Assembly (NCBI RefSeq): GCF_020085105.1 | Contig: NC_058043.1 | Coordinates: 17,846,167 to 17,910,166 of the forward strand | Length of the DNA: 64,000 nucleotides | DNA from: Siniperca chuatsi | Lineage: Eukaryota > Chordata > Actinopteri > Centrarchiformes > Sinipercidae | Direction: 5' to 3' | Shown here: positions 46,041-57,439 of the stretch, in pieces | How the letters are laid out: the number at the start of each line of letters is the position of its first letter | Numbering within the stretch: position 1 is the first letter of the stretch | Notes under the pieces: generated by a model | The model's database searches: none | What the model saw: the letters and a program-made list of their open reading frames with translations, nothing else | Told to the model about the DNA's origin: nothing | Program-made: the position numbers and the translations under genes

Positions 46041-49000
46041 TCACTGTGTCTGCAGAGCCTGGGCGATGTTCAGGCCTGAGCCAGGGGGCAATGCCCAGCC
46101 GTCCTGGCCCTGGTGGGTCTGTAGTAGGCAGTAGAGCTGCTTTAGGTGGGTCACTATGTTGTCCTTGATATCTGGGATTGAAATCTGCAGGCGAACGCTG
46201 CCGCTGTCGAAGGATCGTGTGTTGTCTCCGGAAAACATCTCGCTTAGCATACGTGCCACCACTGGAATGATCTGCAGGTCAGAGGACGGACAGAGGACCA
46301 GTATGAGTCACACTATCAGAGATTCTAAACACCAAAAGAGTACAGCTTATCGACAGTCCTGTAGTCCTTGTGACAAGGATCAATAGTTGTTCCTCAGGAT
46401 GAGAGGAGAAATATGAGTTGTGTGAAAAAAGGTTGCTAAAGTTAAATTAAGCAGCTGTATACCTTTTATTTTCTTTAAATAATAATGATAAATAAGAAGA
46501 AGAAGAAGAAGAAGAAGAAGAAAATGTTCAGAGATTTTCCGCTTGTATCTTTTATGTTTTTTCAAGCAGTGAAATATTTCCACAGAGTTTACTCTCTTTA
46601 TGGAGTAAACTATTCACAGGTATGACCCCTGATTACTGCCCTGTATTGTCCCTCGATGACCACAAAGATTCATTACCTTTTTCAAACTCTTGTTACAAAA
46701 AACGCCAACATTTCTCACCTGCACCATGATGAGTTTCCTCTCCCTGGGCCTTCCATCAGGCCACTCCTCTCCAAAACACAGGTTGATTTCAAACGAAGGA
46801 GGGATTGGCGTCTGGCCGCGCTGGTGGGCTATCACCCCTGCACACCACACAAACACATTTATCAGAATTCTTTCTCAGAGAATATCACGTTTAAAGAAGA
46901 GCTGCAAAGACCATCATTTAAAATAAACTTACCACTGAGAAAAGACTCCAGGCAAAAGAGTTTGACCTTCCTCTGACGCTCTATAAGATTTGGTGCAGCT
47001 GGATTTGGAGCACAGGGACCAGACCAGTACACCTTACACTGGCAGAGACGGACTGCATAGATATCGTGGCCGCTGATCTCCAGGATTAGGCCTCTGTCCA
47101 TCACATCCAGCAGGCGGCTAGTGAAAATCCTCTGCTTGTCATTGGTAATATGCTCTGTGGTCGGAAAGCGTAGCTGTTCCAGGTTCACTGGCCCGAACAG
47201 CTCCTCCTGGTTGACCATAGGGCCGAGGTCTCCGTAGAACAGCCTGCAGCCCTGCGGGTTACTGACGGTCATTGTGGGACACATCTCCTTCCCTCTGTAC
47301 TGGAACTGCACCTCCAGGTCCGTCACTGTGTCAGAGACAAATGTAGGCACGTGTTAAAACCATGTTTGATGCACAACTGAAGTTATGCTTCAAATTTATT
47401 TAAAAAAAAAAAAAGGGGGCAGTTCACCCAAATACATAAACTTAAAATTTCTCACACAGTACCTGAAGTGCTCCCAAGTTTTGGAGATAAGTATAGGTCA
47501 AGTTTCATTTAAAAAAATATGTCTGGTGATATTCTACAATTTTCTTACTGTCAACTAATGAATTGATCTTTCTAACAAGTATTGGCTGTGTGGCTTATTC
47601 CAATGTGCCATAGACCTCCACTGTAAAACACATCAATAAGCCACATTGTTTCACTGGCTGACATGTTCCTTCATTATGATGAACATGGGCACTGTAGTTT
47701 AATTGGAGTCACCAAATCCACAGCTGAAAATAGTCCTCAACAAAAGGCACTACTTACTCCTTTTGACTATTGTTTACTAAAAACTACAATGCCCAGCTGT
47801 TTACATAACCTTTTCAAAAATGAAACTATGTATTTGTGACCCATTTTTAAAGATGTATGTCTTCAGTTCGAAACAATGAGCTTGAGGTTGTGTGACGTAG
47901 ACAGGTTGGGGAAGTCAGTAAGTATTGAAAGACATTGTTGGTTATAGTCTTTTTATTGGATTTGTTAACAATAACAATATAATATTGCCAGCTTTATTCT
48001 TTAAGAAGAGAGATGTTGAGCTTTTCAAATGTAACAGTTTGGTCATTTGGGCAAACTGAATGCCATTGAGCTCCACTGGACTGGGTTGAGCTGCAGTAGG
48101 AATCCCCACACCTCAGCTGTGGCACTAAATCTATCTGAATCTGGTGCTTTTCTGTGAACTGTCTCTTTAATTATGTGTGGTGATCACAAGATTGCTGCAT
48201 TTTTAAAATGATACTAGAAGAATATATTAATACATTTATTTATGGAGCACTTATCAAAACAAAGTACAAAGTGCTTCACAGAGAGAGAAATAAAATACCA
48301 CAGTGAATGATGAAATACATAAAAACCAATAAAATAAAACAGACAGCTCAGGTAAGATCAGGATATGCTTTCCGATAAAAATGCGTTTTGAGAAGAGACT
48401 TAAAAGAAGACACTGACTCAGACAGCCTAAAGTGCATACTCACTCGGGAGGGAACTGATCCATGTTTCTGGAGAGGCAAACAGTACGTCAGGTAGAGGAG
48501 GGGGCTGCATTGCGTGATCAGGCAGAGGAGCAGGAGGCATGTCAGCCAGAGGTGAGGGGTGCATCTCCACATCCACAGGCTCCTCTTTAGGCCAGATTTT
48601 AACAGGCTCCTCTTTGGGCCAGACCTCATTTGAAGGAGGGCAACTGGGAGGCTGCATGGAGGACTCTGAGCTCATAGGAGACCACATAATGAGAGGAGAG
48701 GGACTGGTGCCTACATGAGGAAAGAGAGAAGAATATATTTGTTATCAACAGCAATCAAACTGTTTCTGTTTGCTTTGCTTTTTGATATACTGCCAGGAAA
48801 TTGCAATGTGCAAGGAGAAGTCATTCACCATTGGATGGGTATGGAGGGAGAGACTCTGGTGTATCTGGAACATCTTCCTCACCACCATCTTCATCATGCG
48901 GAGTCCAGGAGCCAGCGTCTGAGGAGCCTGTGGGGTGAGAAACTGTATTTAAAAATGGTATTTATTACAAAATGAAAGTAAAATTGCAGCAAATTTGTAA

Positions 49001-50168
49001 AGATGAGTTGAGGATGAAGAAAGTCAGTCATATTCAAACAGCTCTTATTGACCTTGGTTACTGAGGGGCTGTGGGATGTCACAGACATCATAGATCTTCA
49101 AAGGATTAATGGGGACCTCTTTGGTGCCATCATAGACCAGGTTGAACTCTCTGCTTTTGTTCAGGGCACAGCGAAGCTGAGCTTTCCACTTTGCAGGATC
49201 AGGTTCATCAACTCCTTCTTGGAACTTCCCGGTCTCCACAGCCCACGCCTGGAGGAACATTTACACAGAACGCCGGTATCAATATCATAGTCCATTTTTA
49301 TATTCCTGCACAGGATCCACATGTCTGTACTTTTGAACCCCTAAAGAGTTCCTTTCTCATGAAGCATGTGTACAATGTATCTGTTCAGTACCAAGATGTT
49401 TTAGTTTTCATAACCTTACACCTTTCCTCTTTAAAAAAATAAATAAAAATCAGTCATATCTTGTTTGGCAAGTGTACAGGGACATAAGACAAAGAAGACT
49501 GAATGCAAGGAAGTACACAAGCCATGATTAAATACCTGCACACAATCTTATAAAAACGGAAACGAGATGTCCCAACATCTCTGTCTTAGATCTTTAATTG
49601 CAGCAACACAAATACAGATCCAATGCCCTATAACGTTACCTATATGACCTGATGGCTTGTACCAATCTTTCCTAATGCTGGAAGCCAGAGAAACCACATG
49701 CAACTGGGTTGCAAAAACAGATGTTGCTCCAGAGACCTGGAATGGTCTTGAGTTTTTGCTACAAAATGAGGTACTTTTAAGCATATTTTACCGATATGAA
49801 GCAGGATAAACCTTGCTTAAACATTGGACTACAAAAATGTGAGAGCCTAATTCCCTGCCTGTGCAGCAGTGTCACCTTTCACGTGTTGTGACTGTCAGTT
49901 TCAGAGTACTTTACAAAAAAAATCCTCTTTCAGCTGAACCCAACGTTTTTTTTTTATTATCATGCCATCTGTTAAGGATAGGTAGAGTCTTAACCTTAAA
50001 TATGGTGTCCTCGTCCTCGTGCTGGGGTGTGTGTCGCGTAGCGTGTTTCCACGGAATCCTGAAGCGCATGGCTTCACGGTCCATCCACACCAGACCCGGG
50101 TACCGTCCGCTGTCCACCTGAGAGACCAGCCAGGGCTTCAGCCGGACACGTCGAGGGGTGACCGACAT
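46041..50168 (-). CDS. irf6: Interferon regulatory factor 6 (7 coding exons)
   Basis: IRF6 is a nuclear transcription factor of keratinocyte and periderm differentiation. Exons in transcript order: 50168-49995, 49248-49053, 48927-48829, 48710-48444, 47325-46933, 46837-46719, 46271-46041; all junctions are in phase, giving 492 aa. Residues about 5-120 form the winged-helix DNA-binding domain with the five spaced Trp (KPWLV, LVWMD, IPWKHA, KAWAVE, AKWKAQ) and recognition residues in [12 protein letters not shown]. Residues about 220-480 are the IRF-association (SMIR) domain ([70 protein letters not shown]). The C-terminus and domain sequence match IRF6 rather than IRF5. It is slightly longer than the mammalian protein (467 aa), partly from a duplicated WPKEEPV motif. 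Start ATG at 50168 is 5 nt inside its exon. Confidence 0.95.
46495..46523. repeat. (AGA)n microsatellite
   Basis: About 29 bp of AGA/GAA repeat in the last irf6 intron. Confidence 0.9.
48228..48440 (-). mobile_element. LINE 3' fragment abutting an irf6 splice donor
   Basis: Read on the minus strand, the sequence encodes [19 protein letters not shown] then a stop, the familiar C-terminus of a fish L2/Rex-type LINE ORF2. It is followed by CTGTGAAGCACTTTGTACTTTG and an ATAAATAAA-type tail, the usual 3' UTR. It starts within about 10-20 bp of the donor of irf6 coding exon 4 (48444). Confidence 0.6.
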
Positions 50169-50507
50169 CCTGACTGTCAAGAAAACACAAACCCGTCAGT
50201 CCACAGTAGTTTGTTTATAACTGAATCATTTCCCCAAACTGCCAAAGATCTTCAATATACTCAGTGGCAAACAATGCTGCAGCCGAAAGCCTGCACATCC
50301 GGATTTTCCAAACATTTTAAAACTGCATGTCCACACCTTGACAGGCGGAACTTGTTTGGCATATTATGGCCACTGCGGTTGCTTACAGGTTAGACCTTGT
50401 GTGACAGGCCACCGTATCTTTTAAATGTGAGGATTAGTCGAATTCATCCAAAAACTAAAATAAACAAAAGCGACCAAACACGATACTAAAGAACGAGACA
50501 CATACCT

Positions 50508-50690
50508 GTGGTAAACCAGGAAGTCGGAGAAGTATTTCCTCGTCGGCCTGCTGACCAGCAGCTGATGATAAAACCGACTGTTTCCTCAGCAAATCCCCCA
50601 AAACTCCTGCAGATTCCCTCCAAACAAAGTTAATCGGTAATCACTTCGACGAAAGTGGCTGAGAATAACAACAAAAGACAAGTTTATCTC
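50508..50690 (-). promoter_or_regulatory. irf6: Candidate irf6 untranslated first exon
   Basis: Reading leftward, GGTTTACCACAG followed by GTATGTG gives a good donor near 50507. The next exon begins 5 nt before the start codon, so an upstream untranslated exon is required. Extent of the exon on its 5' side is a guess. Confidence 0.4.
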
Positions 50691-50762
50691 GGAGAACTCT
50701 GAAGAGCTGATATTGTTCACGCGGTTTGGCCCTTCCCCTTTGCTCACCGAAACTCAGGTACG

Positions 50763-50778
50763 GGCGTGACGTCACGCC
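50763..50778. promoter_or_regulatory. 16-bp palindrome containing a consensus CRE
   Basis: GGCGTGACGTCACGCC is perfectly self-complementary and contains TGACGTCA, the full cAMP-response/ATF element. It sits about 75-100 bp upstream of the presumed irf6 first exon in a locally CG-containing stretch, a typical promoter-proximal position. Confidence 0.55.
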
Positions 50779-50789
50779 AGTGACACACC

Positions 50790-53594
50790 TTTCCTGAGCA
50801 GCTGGGGGGCAGCTTTTTCAAAAAGCACGTGGACAGGGCACTTACTTTTCCAGGAGCATGTGAGCATTTCACTGAGAGCCATGCAATATGAGTCTGACAC
50901 AGAAATGTTACTTATAATTAGTCATATAAAATATTCCTAATCTCGACATAAATAGTTGCTTTTGTAAGGAAGAAACACGTTTATTTTGGCTTTGTTCACC
51001 CAAGACAGTTATGGCCATATATATATAGTTATTATACTGGCATATATCATATAAGGCACAGAGAAATTTAGGAAAAACTAAACATCTGTTTTCAGGGAAT
51101 TAGATCACATTAGAATTGCTGAATCATCCATTAACATGAAGACATTTAATCTGCCCATTTAGGGTTTTTAGGACCTCAGTTTTGTTATTTTTCTCCATTG
51201 ATGTTTGATATTTTTTCACACATATGCACATTTTCATGCAATTATATAAGTATATGTTATTTGCTTTGAAGAGTGTGAGGAGAAAAAAAAACAAACTGTA
51301 TAACTTAAGGGTTTAATATAAGTGGCCTACGTCTGACCTACATCAGATTGCAGACAATATTTATGACTGACATGACTTGACTCAGCAGGCAGGCATACCA
51401 GGAGTTATACCGAGATAACAATACATTCACTATGAAGTAACACAAGTGAACGGGCGATGATGATCGTTGCTAATAGTCGCCAAAACAGCCCGACAATAAC
51501 AAACCACTCCCTGAAACTATTCATGGCTTTGGGAGCATGTGTCCGCTGTCAGCAGCGCACCTTTCCCTTTGGGTTTCCTGGTTTCGGCATCATATGCATG
51601 ATGAGCCTGTTGCCGTCTGTGTGTGATGCTAATTATGTGTTTTGCATTCTCGGACTGGGGGTGGATGGTTGTATGGGGCTATAGTGGCTGGGTGTGTTGG
51701 GTTGTTTTGGGTCCAGGTAAGTCAATTTAGTGCCAGCTGCCTGTAGCATCACAAAGGATGTGCATGTATGTGGTTCACCACCTGAGGGTCAGGATCACCC
51801 AAGGGATCCCAACATACATCTAACATAAAGGGGACTGTAAAGGGGTCACCAGATGATTAAAGGGATTTTAAAAAATAGAATATTCCTGTTACACACTATT
51901 TGGTTATTTTTTTCTGACTTCGCTCCAATTCTTGCCATCTTCTTGTGGAAGGCCACTAAAAATCAGTCAAATGAAACAATCCATGAGGGCAAAATTGTCC
52001 CAAACTGTCCACATTAAAGCCATAACCTGTGATGAGGAGAATAGATATTTGATTGGTTGGGAACCGCTGTACCACAAAGTCATCAGTCCTCCTTGGGAAT
52101 TTTGCAAGTCTTTCTGTGTCAGTCAGAGCCAGTTAATTAAACTGTATGCACAATACATTCATGCACCAACACATGGAGCATTTTCAAAATATTTAAAAAT
52201 ATAAGCTCTGATGGAACTAATTAAAGAATTAATTAAAACAAAAAAAAAACAACCAAAAAAACAAACAACAACAAAAAAAAATTCAAAATCTATCAGTTAC
52301 TGAGCTGTCTATTACATTAATGCTCGATATGCTTGTAGTTTAACACTTTACAACAAAATGTATTTGGTTACACAAAGGTACATTTTGCACAATCTGTCAT
52401 TTACATTTAGGAATGTGCACAAATCAAAATGAAGTATTTTGGTTTTCTTTTTAAACATAAACTCTCTAGTCAACAGACTTGACAGCATCAGAAACTAATC
52501 TAATGTGGAACTTTAATTGAAGAACAACAGAATATTTTAAAGCACTTGCTTTGTGCTTGCTTGCAACAGCTGTTGTTTCCAGTTACTTTGCTTTCAGTGA
52601 TACAACAATTTAAAGGGCAGCTTAAGGGACAAACTTGTAAATGCACACGTCCTGATGGTTGTCCTAAAGAATAATACACATTCAGTCAGAATCAGACTAG
52701 AGGCTGATTAAAGAAGAGAGTCACATGATTTTAATAAAGGTACAGTTATTGTTAATTTTAAAATATACATTACAGCTACAGTCCAGTCTACCTCAGTGTA
52801 GTATAGTTCTTTACATGTAATTAATTCAAAGTATAAAACAGCTTTTCTGTAAAGGCTTTACAAAAATACCTTCAGAAGCAGAGAAATCTCAGGGGCCTTT
52901 ACTGTACAGTACATAAAATACTACAATTAAGGAAGTTAAGGGGTCTCTGGATTCTACTGGTACTAGGTTTTACTTAAAACACATAAAGTTCAGCATGTAT
53001 TTAATGTCAAACAGCATGCAGTGGCTAAAATTCATGGCAATAATGGCACTTAATGGGCACTGGACAGAAATCATGCAGAGTTTCATTTCAGTGCTGATAC
53101 AGCTGGACAATATACGTTATTAACTTGTCCTTATAACGTAGACCTATTGAATTTGTTTCAGTTATTTCAGAACCTGAAGCTGACAAGAAGACATTTTATC
53201 AAAAAGTAGCATCCTAACATTTTGTTTTCACTGTTATTGCCACATTCGTAGATAGCTTGAAAATATGTGTTTTAGTTTTTTAGGTGCATGTTGAAATCAT
53301 TAGAAGCTATGAGGTGACACACTTTGCATTTTAAAGTTTGTGTCCTTTCATTGAATACATCTTTAATATAGATGGAAAGTCTTTGCTGGCCCATGAATAT
53401 GTGAGGAAAAAACAAAAACAGTACAACCATGCTGTACTCTGACAATGACCCAGAGATTTTTTCGACATCCATTTGTCCTGATGATGATTTGTGGGTTATC
53501 CTGAACCCACATCTTCACTCATTCAGTTGTGGTGCAGTTATACCAAATATATATTTCAGTGGTACATAAAGTTGGAAATATTAAATGTTGGCCC
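50790..53594. other. Intergenic region between irf6 and the guca1-like locus
   Basis: 2.8 kb of AT-rich sequence with no recognisable exon or defined repeat. A 75-codon open frame at 51457-51684 has no family features. Part of 52700-53594 could be 3' UTR of the guca1-like locus. Confidence 0.5.
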
Positions 53595-54347
53595 TCATAT
53601 CTCCTTGAATTCTTGGCACAGGGTGCAGAGCTTGAGGTCCAAGCTTTCTGTTAGTGTCTTCAGCAGTATTTCGTCATTCTGAACCACCTCCATGAGCTCC
53701 TCATAGGACAGTTCACTTGGGAAATAAACAAACACACACACTGAACTCAAATCCTTCACTGCTGGTGGTGACATAGATTCATATTTAGTGAATAATTTGG
53801 CGAGCTTTTTCCATCTATCCCCCCTATCTCCACTGATGTCAGTCTTGTCAAACACCATGTTGGCAAAGTCTTCTGCTGACATCTCACCAGGAATTCCATT
53901 GATCGCACGGATGGACTAAACATGACACAAAGAAAGGAGTTGAAGACTGACACATGTATTGCTTAATTGTTGCTTCCATTTTTTTCAACCAGTAGATGTC
54001 AGTTAAGTGTCAGCTGCTTGCCTCTGCACATTGCATTACCACAGGATGTCCTACACTCCTCTAAGCCTGAGGTGGGATTTCTGTGCCTGATATCTCATTC
54101 AGACCCGAATGGTCTGAGCATGTTGTTTCAGGGCAGTACTTGGCATTTTCTTAGGTCTGTCACTAAGCCATTCGTCAAGCTGAAGGCTCATGCGCACCTT
54201 AATTATCAGAAGCAGCTCCTCATGGTCGATGCAGCCACTCCCGTCTATATCATACAGTTTAAAGTACCAGTAGAGCTTCTGCTGCACCCCTCCTTTTAGC
54301 ACCCGGGTCAGAGCGGCTACATACTTCATGCAATCAATTAAGCCATC
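53595..54347 (-). pseudogene. Guanylate cyclase activating protein-like gene, exons 2-4 only
   Basis: GCAPs are Ca2+-sensing EF-hand proteins that regulate retinal guanylate cyclases. Three exons are visible: 54347-54198 ([13 protein letters not shown]...[20 protein letters not shown], a complete EF-3 loop), 53915-53826 (SIRAINGIPGEMSAEDF...DKTDISGD) and 53715-53595 (ELSYEELMEVVQNDEILLKTLTESLDL...FKEI, stop). Order and intron positions match vertebrate guca1 genes. Two defects: no first exon (N-myristoylation site, EF-1) is found upstream to 61117, and the last intron starts AT-AGGGGGG instead of GT. That 110-nt intron has no stop and reads through in frame, adding 37 codons in place of one Gly inside the EF-4 loop. 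It may be a decaying gene or one with altered structure. The paralogue (guca1a-g) cannot be assigned. Confidence 0.6.
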
Positions 54348-55399
54348 CTACAAAAGAAAAGTACAACATAAATATTGTCATAAGCAGAGCCATATGGAAT
54401 TTAAGGTATACTCCTGCCACATTAAAAGCTTGGCAAATTGTGGGAGCAAGGCCTGTTGCCCACCCATTTTATACTTTCGTTAAATGTAATACTTCTGCTA
54501 CACTGATCTACACCTCCAAAATAATCTAATAATACAGTCATAACTACTGAATAAACACACTTTTATTGGAAACTCTATATGATAGTTCACATGTATGTAA
54601 AAAAGAGGTTGCACCTGTCTTGTTTAAGGTTGTAGGTCATTTGGGTAAGCAGCGTCTGAAGGGGTAAGCCCCCTCTCTAATAGACTAAGTTCCTTTCAAA
54701 CTGATTTTCTATAAGCAGAAATAACATGAACAACTTTCCTCTAATGAAAACACAAGCAAACACTGAAGCAAAATACACATGCAGTTTTTCAAAAAATTGG
54801 GATGAACATGAGCCAGTTTCTTTGCTCATACAGTTAATAGACACGAAATAGATGTAATTGGTGGATACAAAGTACATACAAACAAATAAACATACATGTT
54901 TTAAAAATATTTGTGGGATAAAGATGATGATGATCATTATAATTCTTTTTTTTATAATAGTAGTAGTAGATTTTCAGTATTATTGGTATATTATGAGTAT
55001 GATTTGGGTTATTCATATTACCATCATTATTGTAAGCTATCTACCTGCAAATCAATTAATGTTATGTAAATTAAGCCTGGCTTTTATGAATCACATACCA
55101 ATTATTACTGCTCATTTACCCAATTTCTATGTAGGCATTATTGTGTTTAATGAAGTCTGCAACTCAGCTATGTGTTCATAAGACCAAAAACCTCTTTCTG
55201 TATTTCTGTATTTCAGTTTTCTGTAACTGTGAATGTATTTTAATATGCATCCACCTTGTTGCTGTTTTTAATGCTTCTTTTTGATTCCTGATATGTGTAC
55301 ATGCCTGGATAGCAGTATAATACTTGGAATTTGTGTACTTCATTTGATTGTATGTATATGTTGCTTTCCTGTGTCCTGTATGCTTGTCATAAACAAGAC
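54348..55399. other. No feature recognised upstream of the guca1-like exons
   Basis: About 1 kb, AT-rich. I looked on the minus strand for a GCAP first exon (WY..F..ECPSGQL, FDMNKD) and saw none. Confidence 0.5.
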
Positions 55400-56010
55400 T
55401 AACAGTCTACAGCTATGCTAGTAGCTCTGTGAGGCTGTACTTGATGCTCACATCAGCAAGCTAACATGCTTACAATGATAATACTAGCATGCTGATATTT
55501 AGCAAATATAATGTTTTCCATTTTCACTGTATTGGTTTAGCATGTTTGCACGCTAATATTTGCTAATTAGCACTAAACACAAAGTAAAGATGAGGCTGAT
55601 GGGAATGTCATTAGTTTTGCAGGTATTTGGTCATAAACCAAAGTATCACACAAGTGGGAATTTTTGACCAAATGGTGGCTCTGGATGAAAATTCAAGAGA
55701 TCAAAGTTATCACAAATCATCCTCTAGGGACCATGAATGTCTGAACAAAATGTTACAGCAAACCATCCAATAGTTGTCGAGATATTTCAATAGAGAACTA
55801 AAAAGTCAAACTCATGGTGGCGTTAGAGGAAAAATAAGAGGTTCACCAAAGTCAGTAGGATTCAGCCTCTGGAGACCATGAATGTCTTTACAAAATTTCA
55901 TGATAATCAATTCAGTAGTTGTTGAGATATTTCAGTCTGGACCAAAGTGGTGGGCCGACGAACCGACCAGCATAGCCTTCCCTAGAGCCACTTTGCTAGC
56001 TTAGCACCAA
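55400..56010. mobile_element. Interspersed repeat with duplicated GACCATGAATGTCT modules
   Basis: GGGACCATGAATGTCTGAACAAAATG and TGGAGACCATGAATGTCTTTACAAAATTTCATG, each followed by CAAT(C/T)AAT-GTTGT(C/T)GAGATATTTCA, are two diverged modules of one unit. GCTAACATGCTTACAATGATAATACTAGCATGCTGAT and GGGCCGACGAACCGACC flank them. I recognise this as a common teleost interspersed repeat; class unknown, non-coding. Confidence 0.5.
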
Positions 56011-56024
56011 GACTGCACTCATAA

Positions 56025-57437
56025 AATGACATTCACCTGAACAGAACCTGAAGTCTCTGTTTTAGTATTGTTAGATCTTAGTGCCGCTTTTGACACTGTG
56101 GACCATACACTTCTATAGCAAAGATTAGAAAACTGGGTGGGACTCTCTGGAACTGTGCTTAAGTGGTTCAAGTCATATCATCATGACAGAAAGTACTTTG
56201 TCTCCATTCGTAGAAAAGGTTTCAGTCGTAGTCATCTGGACACTGTTTTCAGAATCAAGACATTTCGGCTCCCATCCGGTTGTCTCCATTGGTAACTCTG
56301 TGTATCCGAGCAAATGGCCATGACTTGCAGAGTTCCACAAGGGTCCATCTTGGGACCTCTCTTGTTTAACCGCTATATGCTTCCTTTAGGCCAAATTATA
56401 CAAAATAATAAAGTAGCTTACCATAATTGCGCAGATGACACGCAAATCTACATTTCACTTACAGTCAGTGATTATGGACCTGTTGGATCTTTGTGTGGCT
56501 GTATCGAACAAATCAATGGCTTGCACAGAAAGAAAGACAGAATATCGGCTTTCACTTTAACTCTCATAACTAAGAGTCAAGCCAGAAATCTTGGCGTCAT
56601 CTTGGACTCAGTTTTATATTTCAATAGTCACATCAAATTGGTCACTTCGTCTGCTTACTGCCATCTAAATGTCCAAGCAAGACCTAGAAAAGCTTACCCA
56701 CTCCTTTATTTCCAGTAGATTGGATTACTGCAATGGTCTATTCACGGGGCTTTAAAAAAAGTTCTGTGGCAACTCCAACTTATTCAGAACATTGCTGCCA
56801 GGGTCCTCACGAAAACTAGGAAGTACGACCACATTACATCAGTTCTAAAATCCTTCAACTGGCTACCAGTCACTCAGAGAATTGACTTCAAAATCTTGCT
56901 GCTCATCTACAAATGACTCTGTGACTGTGGGCCCAACATATCTTTGATATGCTTGTGCCATTTGAACCTCCTAGAACCCTTAGAACATCTGGGACTAGAG
57001 TTAGAACAAAACACGGTGAAGCAGCATTCTGTTATCATGCAACACAGACCTGGAATAACCTCCCAGTTGATATCAGACAAGCCCCGACCACTTTCAAGTC
57101 AAAGTTAAAAACCTTCCTATTTTACACTGCCTACTCTACCCAGTAATGACTAATAATGTATCTTCTTAGCTTAGATTTTAAATAGCCTTAATTTGTATTG
57201 TTATTAAATTATTTTCCATTTAATTAAATTGTGCATCTAAATGTGGGAGTATTTGCTGTGTTCTTTTATTGTTTTACTTTTACTTGATTTAAAATGTACT
57301 AGTTCACTTTGTATCACTTGTCTGTACTTTGCACTTTGCAAAATTGTAAATCTTTTACCTTTGCTGTATTTTAGTAGCCTGTAAAGCACATTGAATTGCC
57401 CTTATGTCATTCAAATAAAGTTGCCTTGCCTTGCCTG
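56025..57437 (+). mobile_element. L2-type LINE, 5'-truncated, ORF2 degenerate
   Basis: Reverse-transcriptase motifs on the plus strand: VLLDLSAAFDTVDH (56060-56110), KWFKSY, VPQGSILGPLLFN (about 56335-56375) and a CADDTQIYISL block where the catalytic Y-A-D-D is C-A-D-D. The C-terminus FKSKLKTFLFYTAYSTQ ends at 57146. The 3' UTR ends in CACATTGAATTGCCCTTATG and AATAAAGTTGCCTTGCCTTGCC at 57415-57437, the standard tail. Stops and frameshifts plus a 71-bp insertion make it dead. Only about 1.4 kb of the 3' part is present. Confidence 0.8.
56198..56290. mobile_element. 71-bp insertion with exact 11-bp target-site duplication
   Basis: TTGTCTCCATT occurs at 56198-56208 and 56280-56290. Removing 56209-56279 plus one copy restores an uninterrupted LINE reading frame (KYFVSIGN). 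The 71-bp unit (CGTAGAAAAGGTTTCAG ... TCGGCTCCCATCCGG) is the reverse complement of 40929-40999 with a single CpG-type difference. No coding capacity. It is therefore a genuine, very short transposed unit; class unknown. Confidence 0.75.
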
Positions 57438-57439
57438 TT

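Noticed and set aside
46656-46976. 106-codon plus-strand open frame
   Set aside because: Antisense shadow of irf6 coding exons 5 and 6.
51457-51684. 75-codon open frame between irf6 and the guca1-like exons
   Set aside because: No domain, no splice context and no GC rise; treated as chance.
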